A stretch of 7,877 nt of DNA from JBHHZI01 sp046757965 (lineage in GTDB: Bacteria; Acidobacteriota; Polarisedimenticolia; SMYD01), in assembly GCA_046757965.1 (NCBI GenBank), contig JBHHZI010000146.1, forward strand, positions 1 to 7,877, given 5' to 3'. Of the stretch, positions 1-6,320 are shown in pieces; positions within the stretch are counted from its first letter, which is position 1; the number at the start of each line of letters is the position of its first letter. The position numbers and the translations under genes were made by a program. The notes beneath the pieces were generated by a model that was given only the letters and a program-made list of their open reading frames with translations, searched no databases and was not told the DNA's origin.

Positions 1-2577
1 GACCCGGCCCACCCGGGCGAGCTGCGGAAGCTCCTGCCGGTGGGGATGCCACCGTTTACCAGCGGCATCGAGGAGGCGGTCCTCGACCGCGGCGCGGACG
101 AAGCCGCGCCCTCGTCGACTCCGTCCGGGGAGACGGACGGGTCGCGCCCCCGGCCGGACCCGGACGGCCGCGCGTTCCCCGATTTCTGGCGCTCGCTGTG
201 GGCCGCGGATGTGAACCATGCGCTCATCGAGCCGGTGACCGTCTTCGACCGGCCGGTGGCGGCCCTGTGCTTCGGCAACGCCGCCACCCCGTTCTCGGAG
301 TCGAACATCGAAGCCGCGCGCCGCCTCGCTGCCGCGACACAGCAGGACATCGCACGGCTGGCCCTGCACCAGAAGATGATCCTGTCGGAGACGACGGCGC
401 GGCGGGCGTATCAGCAGCTCATCGAGTTCTCCCGTGTCGGCAATCTCATCGTGCAGGAGAAGGATCTGGACCGCATCTGCAATCTCTTCATGCAGGTGCT
501 TCGCGAGCACTCCGTGTTCCGGCGCGGCATCCTCACCCTTCTCGACGATGACATGAAGGGGTACAAGTGGTTCTTCTTCGGCATGAGTGACGAGGAGATC
601 GAGTACTTTCACTCCCACGCCGCCAACAAGATGAGCCGGGAGCAGCGCGCGAAGATCTTCCAGGAGAAGTACCGGGTCAGCAACTCGTACTACATCCCCG
701 CCGCGTCGCACTGGGAGTACACCGGGGTCCGGAGCCGGTGCTCCGAGGAGCGGATGCTCGACTGGCACCCGGACGATTTTCTGTTCATCCCGCTCTTCGG
801 CTCGCACAAGCGCATGGTCGGCATCGTCTCCGTGGATGACCCGAGCGACGGGCGCGTGCCCTCGGAGGAGGGCCTCTCGTCGCTGGAGCTGTTCGCCAAC
901 CAGGTGGCACACGCCATCGAGGAGAAGAAGCTCGACCAGGAGGTGAAGAAGTCGACGCGGCGGTACCGCACGCTCGTCGAGACGATGAATGACGGTCTCG
1001 TCGTCATGGACTTCGCCGAGCGGATCACCATGGTCAATCCCACGCTGTCCCGCCTGGTCGGCTACCGGCTGGAGGAGATGATCGGCTCGTCGCTGTTCAC
1101 CTTCCTGTCGAAGTCGAGCCGCGCGGCGGTGATGGCGAAGCGCGACGAGCGGCGTCTGGGAATCAAGTCCCGCTACGAGGTGGAGCTGGTCAGCAAGGAG
1201 GGCACGACGATCCCGGTGATCATGTCCGGTGCGCCGCTCTACGAATCGAACCGGCTCGTGGGATCGTTTGCCGTGATATCGGACCTTCGGGAGCAGAAGA
1301 AGTCCGAGGCGGAGTTCCGGGTCATGCACCAGGAGATCGTCGACGCCAACGTCAAGCTGCAGGACTCGATGGAGAAGTTGCAGAGGACCCAGGAGCAGCT
1401 CGTGCAGGCCGAGAAGCTCTCGGCGGTGGGCGAGCTGGTCTCCGGTGTGGCCCACGAGCTCAACAACCCGCTGACCGGCGTGCTCGGCTACGCCCAGCTT
1501 CTCCTGGGCCGGGATGTCTCTCCCAAGGTGAAGAAGCAGCTCTCGACCATCTACAAGGAGGCCACACGCTGCCAGAAGATCGTGCAGAATCTCCTGACCT
1601 TCGCACGCAAGCACAGGCCGGAGAAGAGCTATGTGGACATCAACGAGATCATCCTGGCGACGGTCGAGCTCCGGTCGTACCAGATGCGCGTGGACAACGT
1701 GGACCTGCTGACGGATCTCGAGAAGAACCTCCCGAAGACGATGGCGGACTACCACCAGTTCCAGCAGGTGTTCATCAACATCATCAACAATGCGCACCAC
1801 GCCATGGTCGAGGGCAATGGGCGTGGCTCCCTCCTGATCCGCTCGCGTGTGCGCGAGGGGCGCATCGTGGTGAGCTTCGAGGATGACGGGCCGGGGATTC
1901 CGGAGGAGGCGCTCGGCAAGATCTTCGATCCGTTCTTCACCACGAAGGATGTGGGCAAGGGAACCGGGCTGGGTCTGTCCCTTTCGTATGGCATCGTCCA
2001 GGAACATGGCGGATCGATCCGGGCAGGTAACCGGGATGATGGCCGGCCGGGCGCGGTGTTCGACGTGGAGTTGCCGATCTGGAGCGAGCCGCAGCCGGAC
2101 CGCGGAGAGGGCACGATACGCCCGGCGCGGATTGCGACCGGCAAGCGCATCCTCGTGGTGGATGACGAGGAGACGGTCCTGGAACTGCTGTCGGACCTTC
2201 TCTCGTCCCGGGGCCATGAGGTGCACACCGCCGCCGATGGAGGGCGAGCGCTCGACTTGCTTCGCGATGACTCGGCAGCCTTCGACGTCATCATCTGCGA
2301 CATGAAGATGCCGGTCCTCGGCGGCGAGGAACTCCACGCCACCGTGTTCGACATGGATCCGGCCCTCGCCGGACGGATGATCTTCGCGACGGGCGATACG
2401 GTCAGTGAAGCGGCCACCGCGTTTCTGGATCGCACGGGGTGCCCGTACGTCAGCAAGCCGTTCCATCTGGAGGAGATCGAGCGACTCATCGGGGTCATCG
2501 TGGGGTCGGACGAGGAGGCCGGGTGTGAGACCTCGACGTCGACCACGGGACCGCCGGGTGGAGCCCGTCCGGTCTGA
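1..2577 (+). CDS. Hybrid sensor histidine kinase (GAF-PAS-HisKA-HATPase-REC), 5' end missing
   Basis: The reading frame is open to the left edge, so the gene begins upstream; a GTG at 40 is only the first start-like codon inside the window. Counting from that GTG, residues about 46-112 look like the end of a first GAF domain, preceded by a Pro/Asp/Gly-rich disordered stretch. A second GAF domain covers about 121-302, a PAS domain about 306-420 (ending in the typical ISDLREQ) and a coiled coil about 420-460. HisKA follows with phospho-acceptor H472 in VAHELNNP. The HATPase domain has an N box (N580-N584), G1 box DDGPGIP (615-621), F box FDPFFTTK (629-636) and G2 box GKGTGLGLS (639-647). The C-terminal receiver domain has D708/D709, phospho-acceptor D754, T784 and K806. 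No membrane segment is visible, so it is probably a cytoplasmic sensor; its ligand is unknown. With a receiver but no output domain, it likely passes phosphate on or uses the receiver for self-control. It lies just upstream of an exopolysaccharide operon in the same direction, so it may regulate it, but that is inference. Confidence 0.93.
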   Translation, partial: DPAHPGELRKLLPVGMPPFTSGIEEAVLDRGADEAAPSSTPSGETDGSRPRPDPDGRAFPDFWRSLWAADVNHALIEPVTVFDRPVAALCFGNAATPFSESNIEAARRLAAATQQDIARLALHQKMILSETTARRAYQQLIEFSRVGNLIVQEKDLDRICNLFMQVLREHSVFRRGILTLLDDDMKGYKWFFFGMSDEEIEYFHSHAANKMSREQRAKIFQEKYRVSNSYYIPAASHWEYTGVRSRCSEERMLDWHPDDFLFIPLFGSHKRMVGIVSVDDPSDGRVPSEEGLSSLELFANQVAHAIEEKKLDQEVKKSTRRYRTLVETMNDGLVVMDFAERITMVNPTLSRLVGYRLEEMIGSSLFTFLSKSSRAAVMAKRDERRLGIKSRYEVELVSKEGTTIPVIMSGAPLYESNRLVGSFAVISDLREQKKSEAEFRVMHQEIVDANVKLQDSMEKLQRTQEQLVQAEKLSAVGELVSGVAHELNNPLTGVLGYAQLLLGRDVSPKVKKQLSTIYKEATRCQKIVQNLLTFARKHRPEKSYVDINEIILATVELRSYQMRVDNVDLLTDLEKNLPKTMADYHQFQQVFINIINNAHHAMVEGNGRGSLLIRSRVREGRIVVSFEDDGPGIPEEALGKIFDPFFTTKDVGKGTGLGLSLSYGIVQEHGGSIRAGNRDDGRPGAVFDVELPIWSEPQPDRGEGTIRPARIATGKRILVVDDEETVLELLSDLLSSRGHEVHTAADGGRALDLLRDDSAAFDVIICDMKMPVLGGEELHATVFDMDPALAGRMIFATGDTVSEAATAFLDRTGCPYVSKPFHLEEIERLIGVIVGSDEEAGCETSTSTTGPPGGARPV

Positions 2578-2597
2578 TGGACGGATGGCGGTCCGTC
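2548..2597 (+). other. Overlapping inverted repeats across the kinase stop codon
   Basis: Two competing hairpins can be drawn. In the first, GGACCGCC (2548-2555) pairs perfectly with GGCGGTCC (2587-2594), and CCGTCC (2565-2570) pairs with GGACGG (2579-2584) nested inside it. In the second, GACGGA (2580-2585) pairs with TCCGTC (2592-2597) over a six-base loop. They share bases, so they exclude each other. The stop codon at 2575-2577 lies in the inner loop. No run of T follows, so this is not a classic intrinsic terminator. It could be a weak or factor-assisted 3' end, an RNA-stability element, or chance in GC-rich DNA. Confidence 0.35.
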
Positions 2598-2607
2598 TGC
2601 GGTGTGC

Positions 2608-2638
2608 TTGACTCGCAGGCCTCGATGATGCGTAAATA
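2608..2638 (+). promoter_or_regulatory. Possible sigma-70-like promoter for the polysaccharide operon
   Basis: In the gap of 134 bases before the operon, TTGACT (2608-2613) matches the -35 consensus in five of six positions. The AT-rich patch GTAAATA (2632-2638) lies 18-19 bases further on and gives only a poor -10 match. A second hexamer, TTGACA at 2649-2654, is a perfect -35 but has no usable -10 at the right distance. The patch stands out because the surrounding DNA is very GC-rich. This is the only stretch in the window where an operon promoter is likely, but the exact elements are uncertain. Confidence 0.25.
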
Positions 2639-2711
2639 GTGGCCAGTGTTGACAATACGTCTCACTCACCTGGCGGGGAGACGGGGCCGTGGCCGTGAGC
2701 GCGACTGACGC

Positions 2712-4019
2712 GTGGCGCGGGGCGTGCCCGGACGGCGGGATGGGGGCATCGCGCACGCTGCATTCCAGAGGGTCGGGGGCATGATCTCCGGTGTCGTCCT
2801 GACGGCGGGTATCGGCCTGGGCGCCCCGGCGCGAGCGCAGGAGGCGCCGGGCGGCGGCGGTGCGCCCGGCCCGGCCTTCCTGAAGACCTTTGCGGCCGAG
2901 CTGGCGGAGATCGTCACCTACCGCGAGGAGGTCCGGCTGGACGTGAATGGTGCGTCGGCACAGTCGTCGCGGACGGCTGTCGACATGGCGTGGACACTGA
3001 CGTCACCGAACACGGCCCTGCGTGCCAGCCTGACTCCATATTACGAGGTGTTCAGTGAGAACGGTCTTGCCACCTATGGCGGTGCGGCCGGTCTCGGGAT
3101 GGAGCGCCAGGCGTCGCCGCGGCTGTCCTGGACGCTGCGGTCGACGGTGGTGGTGGCCCCGGAGCAGGACGTGAGCACACCGCAGACAACCCCTCAGCCT
3201 GCCGTGCGCGAGCTGCGCGTTCTGGTGCCCCGCAACGGATTCGTCGCCTCGACGCTGGGGGCGAGCCTGTCGGGGCAGGTGAGTCCCAGGGCCACCCTCG
3301 GGGTGGGCACGTCCTACTCCAGCACCAGCTACAACGCCTTCAGCGTCGAGCGCGGGGCGCCGGCGCCGGCCAGCCTGGCCGATCAGGAGCGGGTGGGAAT
3401 CAGCGCCACGTTCGGCCGGGATCTGACGCCGACGTCCGCCTGGAGTATCCAGGGCGCGGCGGCCCGCACCACCCTGTCCGGAGGGACCGTGACGGCCACC
3501 ACCGGGTCCGACCAGCGCGATCAGCTGTCGCTCACCGGTGGCTACAGCAAGACGCTCGCAAAACAGTCCGTCGCCGCGCACGCGGGGTTCTCCACCATCG
3601 ACTCGGGTGCCCGGGGAAAACAGGGCACGGCGATCGTCGACCTGACCTGGTCCCGGTCGGGTGAGAGGATCGGCTTCAGCCTCGCCGCGCGGCGTGCGCA
3701 GGGCGTGTTTGCCGCGGAGCGGGTCTCCGCCGACGGCTCCTCGGTGGTCGGTTCGCTCGGCTGGCAGCTTCCCGGGGCCTCGCGGCTCGGCTTCAACGCG
3801 GAATACGGCATCTCGCAGCGCTCGGCCTCGGGCAGTGGCGAGGTGCGCAGCCGTGGCGTCTCGGCCCTGTACACCTGGACCGGGCGCTCACTGACCTGGA
3901 CCGCCACGGTGGCCTCGGGCCGCCAGCGCTCCGACGCCGGCTTCGGGCGCAACCTGGACTCGATGACCGCGTCGGTCTCGATGGCGTGGCGGTTCGCGGG
4001 CCGGGGAGTGACCCGGTGA
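2712..4019 (+). CDS. Secreted outer-membrane beta-barrel protein of the polysaccharide locus
   Basis: I do not recognise a named family with certainty. The longest frame starts at GTG 2712, right after an in-frame stop (2706-2708). The ATG at 2781 (residue 24) has a much better ribosome binding site, but its signal peptide would lack a basic N-terminal residue, so the start is unresolved and the mature protein is the same either way. A hydrophobic signal segment (24-38) ends in a likely signal peptidase I site after A42 (A-R-A). The rest has the alternating polar/apolar pattern of beta-strands, rich in Ser, Thr, Gly and aromatic residues. Eight short turns (near residues 98, 135, 191, 239, 283, 316, 354 and 391) pair 16 strands, and one more strand at each end would give about 18. 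Its stop overlaps the start of the Wzz-like gene. The neighbours suggest a role in moving or assembling polysaccharide at the outer membrane, perhaps like the Wzp barrels reported in Myxococcus. The function is inferred from context only. Confidence 0.82.
   Translation: MARGVPGRRDGGIAHAAFQRVGGMISGVVLTAGIGLGAPARAQEAPGGGGAPGPAFLKTFAAELAEIVTYREEVRLDVNGASAQSSRTAVDMAWTLTSPNTALRASLTPYYEVFSENGLATYGGAAGLGMERQASPRLSWTLRSTVVVAPEQDVSTPQTTPQPAVRELRVLVPRNGFVASTLGASLSGQVSPRATLGVGTSYSSTSYNAFSVERGAPAPASLADQERVGISATFGRDLTPTSAWSIQGAAARTTLSGGTVTATTGSDQRDQLSLTGGYSKTLAKQSVAAHAGFSTIDSGARGKQGTAIVDLTWSRSGERIGFSLAARRAQGVFAAERVSADGSSVVGSLGWQLPGASRLGFNAEYGISQRSASGSGEVRSRGVSALYTWTGRSLTWTATVASGRQRSDAGFGRNLDSMTASVSMAWRFAGRGVTR
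2767..2772 (+). promoter_or_regulatory. Ribosome binding site supporting an internal ATG start at 2781
   Basis: AGAGGG lies eight bases before ATG 2781, a good Shine-Dalgarno spacing. Neither GTG 2712 nor GTG 2724 has a comparable site. A start at 2781 gives a 412-residue precursor whose signal peptide begins directly at the hydrophobic segment. The only point against it is the lack of Lys or Arg before that segment, which the longer form would supply. Confidence 0.5.
4003..4008 (+). promoter_or_regulatory. Ribosome binding site for the Wzz-like gene
   Basis: GGGGAG lies seven bases before GTG 4016, inside the end of the beta-barrel gene. It decides the start in favour of GTG 4016 over the in-frame ATG 3986, which would give a longer overlap and ten extra residues that are not typical of this family. 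Confidence 0.6.
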
Positions 4020-5515
4020 GCGCGGCACGCAAGATCAACTACCCGGTGGTGCTGTGGCGACGCCGCTGGCTGATCCTGGCTCTCTTGGTGCTGGGACTGG
4101 CCGGCGGGTTTGCGGTTTTTCTCAAGATGACGCGTGTCTATCGCGCTGCCGCCATGGTCACCTACATTCCCCAGGCCATCAGCACGAAGGTGTACGGCGG
4201 TGGCCCGGCGCGCCGCGCCGCGCCCAACCGGGTACGGGAGATCCGCTCGCATGTGCAGAACTGGCCGTTCCTGGAGATGGTCGCGACGCGGATGAAGATG
4301 GAGGCGCCGACCCGGGATGACCTGCGCGACCTCAACGACCGCTTCGACATCGTCAAGATGGACCCGGAGAATTTCCGCTTCACGTTTGTTCACCGGGACG
4401 CCTCGAGGGCGGCCGAGGGAGCGAACGCCTTTGCCTCTGCGTTCGTGGAGGATTTCCGGCGCAAGAAGCTGGACCGGGCCGGTGGCAACCTGGGGTTCGT
4501 CGAGGATGACATCGCGCGGATCTCCGGGGAACTGGATGTTGCCGAGAAGGCGCTCGTCGCCTACCAGTCGGCCCACAAGGGTGAGCTGCCGTCGGACCGC
4601 GAGACACACCGCAGTGAGCAGGCCTTCCTGCGGACCCGTCTCGCCGAGCTGAATGCCCAGATCGCGACCCGAACCAAGGACCGGGATCAGCGCCGCGAGA
4701 TGCTGGATCAGCCGGCCGGAACCGCCGGCACCGTGCCGGGAAGGTCACCAGGGGTCGGTCTGCTCATCGATCCCCGGCAGCAGCAGGTCGAGTCGCTGCG
4801 CACCCAGCTTGCCGACGCCCGCCTGCGCTACACCGACAAGCATCCCCAGGTCGTGCGCCTGCAGGCAAACCTCGACCGCCTGCTCGATCAGATCCGGACG
4901 CACGCGGCGCCGGTGGCTTCCATGCCGGCGGCACCTGTGGCAACGGCACCTGTGGCAGCCTCTCCGGATCCGACCCAGGGGAGAGGGGATGCCCTCAGCC
5001 ACTTCGTGCGCATCGAGATCGACCGCCTGAATACCGAGATCCAGGACCTGGCGGCGAAGAAAAAGCAGGAGACCGATCGCCTGGATGAGCTGTCACGACT
5101 GATCGAGGCGTCGTTCGCGCGGGAGGCCGACCTCGGCAAGTTGACCTCGAAGATCAACGTACTGCGGGGACGGTTGACGGCGAAGCAGGGTCTGCAGCAG
5201 ACCCTCGAGACCGAGCTGCAGGTCTTCGAGCGGGACATGGACGAGCGGTATGCCATCAAGACGGCTGCCGGGGTGCCCCTGCTGCCGTACCGGCCGGACA
5301 TCGTGCAGCTGCTGCTCATCGGCCTGCTGGCGGGCACGGCCGCGGGGGTGGGTCTGGCGGTGGTCCTGGAGTTCTTCGATTCCACGGTGCATGGTGCGGA
5401 GGAGATCGAGGCTCTGCTGGGCGTGGACGTGGTGTCCTGTATTCCTCACATGGAGGCCTCGACGCGACGTTCGCCGGCGACTGCGAGAGACGGCAAGAAG
5501 GCGCGTCATGGGTGA
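4016..5515 (+). CDS. Wzz/GumC-type polysaccharide chain-length determinant (co-polymerase)
   Basis: This 499-residue inner-membrane protein should control the length of the exported polymer by working with a Wzy polymerase and the outer-membrane exit. It has the family plan: a short basic N-terminus, TM1 (about 18-36), a large periplasmic part with coiled coils (about 150-240 and 330-415), TM2 (about 429-451) and a short cytoplasmic tail. The hallmark YTDKHPQV is at 272-279 and the Pro-containing LLPYRPD stretch (422-428) comes just before TM2. An Ala/Pro linker with APVA repeats (about 298-319) separates two helical stretches. No kinase domain is fused to the C-terminus; the kinase is the next gene, as in CapA/CapB-type split systems. 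The basic C-terminal tail (KKARHG) is the expected docking side for that kinase. The GTG start overlaps the previous stop as GTGA, and the gene's own stop overlaps the next start by eight bases. The family call is firm; the polymer it serves is unknown. Confidence 0.93.
   Translation: MSAARKINYPVVLWRRRWLILALLVLGLAGGFAVFLKMTRVYRAAAMVTYIPQAISTKVYGGGPARRAAPNRVREIRSHVQNWPFLEMVATRMKMEAPTRDDLRDLNDRFDIVKMDPENFRFTFVHRDASRAAEGANAFASAFVEDFRRKKLDRAGGNLGFVEDDIARISGELDVAEKALVAYQSAHKGELPSDRETHRSEQAFLRTRLAELNAQIATRTKDRDQRREMLDQPAGTAGTVPGRSPGVGLLIDPRQQQVESLRTQLADARLRYTDKHPQVVRLQANLDRLLDQIRTHAAPVASMPAAPVATAPVAASPDPTQGRGDALSHFVRIEIDRLNTEIQDLAAKKKQETDRLDELSRLIEASFAREADLGKLTSKINVLRGRLTAKQGLQQTLETELQVFERDMDERYAIKTAAGVPLLPYRPDIVQLLLIGLLAGTAAGVGLAVVLEFFDSTVHGAEEIEALLGVDVVSCIPHMEASTRRSPATARDGKKARHG
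4929..4957 (+). repeat. Short tandem repeat coding for the APVA linker
   Basis: The 14-base unit CGGCACCTGTGGCA occurs at 4929-4942 and again at 4944-4957, a period of 15 bases (five codons). A diverged third copy precedes it, since the protein reads APVA at 298-301, 306-309 and 311-314 of the Wzz-like protein. The period is a multiple of three, so gain or loss of a copy would keep the frame and only change linker length. Confidence 0.7.
5496..5501 (+). promoter_or_regulatory. Ribosome binding site for the BY-kinase gene
   Basis: AGAAGG lies six bases before ATG 5508, within the last codons of the Wzz-like gene. It supports ATG 5508 as the start although the frame stays open further upstream, to 5250 at least. 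Confidence 0.55.
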
Positions 5516-6320
5516 CCGCGGTTCAGACACCGGGAATTCCGGCGAGGTCGTACATCTGAGGACGCGAGGCGCTGCGACGAGAAGGAATGGGCCGCGGCGG
5601 CGTTCGCGACTGCTGCCGACGAAGGGCCATCTGCCGACGCTCTCCGACCCGTTCTCGCCGGCCACGGAGCAGTTCCGGCTGCTGAGGGTCCGCGTGGAGG
5701 AGTTGCTCGGGCCGAGGCCCGAAGGAGGCAACGCCATCGCCTTCACCAGTCCGCTGCCGGCGGAGGGAAAGACGAGCTGTTCGCTCACTCTGGCCATGAT
5801 TGCCGCCCAGGACATTCACCGCGGTGTCATCTTCGTCGAATGTGACCTGCGCGTCCCGAGTGTGGCCTCGATGGTCGACAGACCGCCGCGCGAGGGAATC
5901 GCGGATGTTCTGGCAGGCCGGGCCGAGCTCGAGGATGTGATCATCTCCGTGGAAGCTCCCCGCAACCTGCGACTCATCCTGGCCGGGGTGCCGCCGGCCA
6001 ACCCGGTGGAACTGCTCGGCTCCCCGCGGATGGCGGCCGTGATGGACCGGCTGCGTCGCAGTTGTGACCTGGTGGTGGTCGACACGCCGCCGGCGCTGGA
6101 TTTCGCCGATGCCAGCGAACTGGCGCCTCTCCTGGACGGGTTCATGCTCGTGGTCCGGTCGGGACAGACGCCGCGGGACGCGATGTTGACGGCGCACCGG
6201 CGTCTGTCGGGCTACGGTGTCCTGGGTGCGGTGCTCAACGACCTGCCTCGATCGCGCTCGCCGGGGTATGCCTACCGGTATTACCGGCCGCGCCCCGACG
6301 AGACCGATCACCATGACTGA
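5508..6320 (+). CDS. Stand-alone bacterial tyrosine kinase (BY-kinase, CpsD/CapB/Wzc-C type)
   Basis: This 270-residue cytoplasmic P-loop ATPase should autophosphorylate on Tyr and control polymer assembly with the Wzz-like protein encoded just upstream. Numbered from ATG 5508, a very basic segment (18-39, nine Arg/Lys) comes first. Next is EQFRLLRVRV (54-63), which matches the family's EAFRxLRTN oligomer-contact motif. The Walker A loop is SPLPAEGKT (81-89), with K88. The Walker A' region reads VIFVECDLR (107-115). Walker B is DLVVVDTPP (187-195), with D192. The C-terminus has a Tyr cluster, YAYRYY (Y254, Y256, Y258, Y259), the usual autophosphorylation tail. One oddity is E111 where Walker A' normally has the first Asp of DxDxR. 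Its start lies inside the previous gene and its stop inside the next, which implies coupled expression. MinD/ParA-like ATPases share the fold, but the Tyr tail and the neighbours favour a BY-kinase. Confidence 0.9.
   Translation: MGDRGSDTGNSGEVVHLRTRGAATRRNGPRRRSRLLPTKGHLPTLSDPFSPATEQFRLLRVRVEELLGPRPEGGNAIAFTSPLPAEGKTSCSLTLAMIAAQDIHRGVIFVECDLRVPSVASMVDRPPREGIADVLAGRAELEDVIISVEAPRNLRLILAGVPPANPVELLGSPRMAAVMDRLRRSCDLVVVDTPPALDFADASELAPLLDGFMLVVRSGQTPRDAMLTAHRRLSGYGVLGAVLNDLPRSRSPGYAYRYYRPRPDETDHHD

Noticed and set aside
40..42. GTG 40 as the true start of the histidine kinase
   Set aside because: The frame is open through position 1, no ribosome binding site precedes it, and it would cut a GAF domain in half. 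The gene more likely begins left of the window.
2649..2654. Perfect TTGACA hexamer as a -35 element
   Set aside because: The bases 16-18 further on are GGCGGGG-like with no -10 resemblance, so on its own it does not make a convincing promoter.
1749..2756. Open frame of 335 codons on the - strand
   Set aside because: It is the complement of the HATPase and receiver domains of the kinase and shows no domain of its own; its Ser/Pro/Arg-rich make-up is typical of an antisense shadow.
3986..4015. ATG 3986 as start of the Wzz-like gene
   Set aside because: It adds ten residues that are not family-like, while GTG 4016 has GGGGAG at seven bases and the compact GTGA overlap.
3542..4609. Open frame of 355 codons on the - strand across two gene ends
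   Set aside because: It runs opposite the end of the beta-barrel gene and the start of the Wzz-like gene. It has no ribosome binding site that I can see and no recognisable motif.
5250..5507. Upstream extension of the BY-kinase frame
   Set aside because: The extra 86 residues would overlap the TM2 region of the Wzz-like gene and are rich in Arg, Cys, Ser and Trp, with no likeness to kinase N-termini. ATG 5508 has a ribosome binding site.
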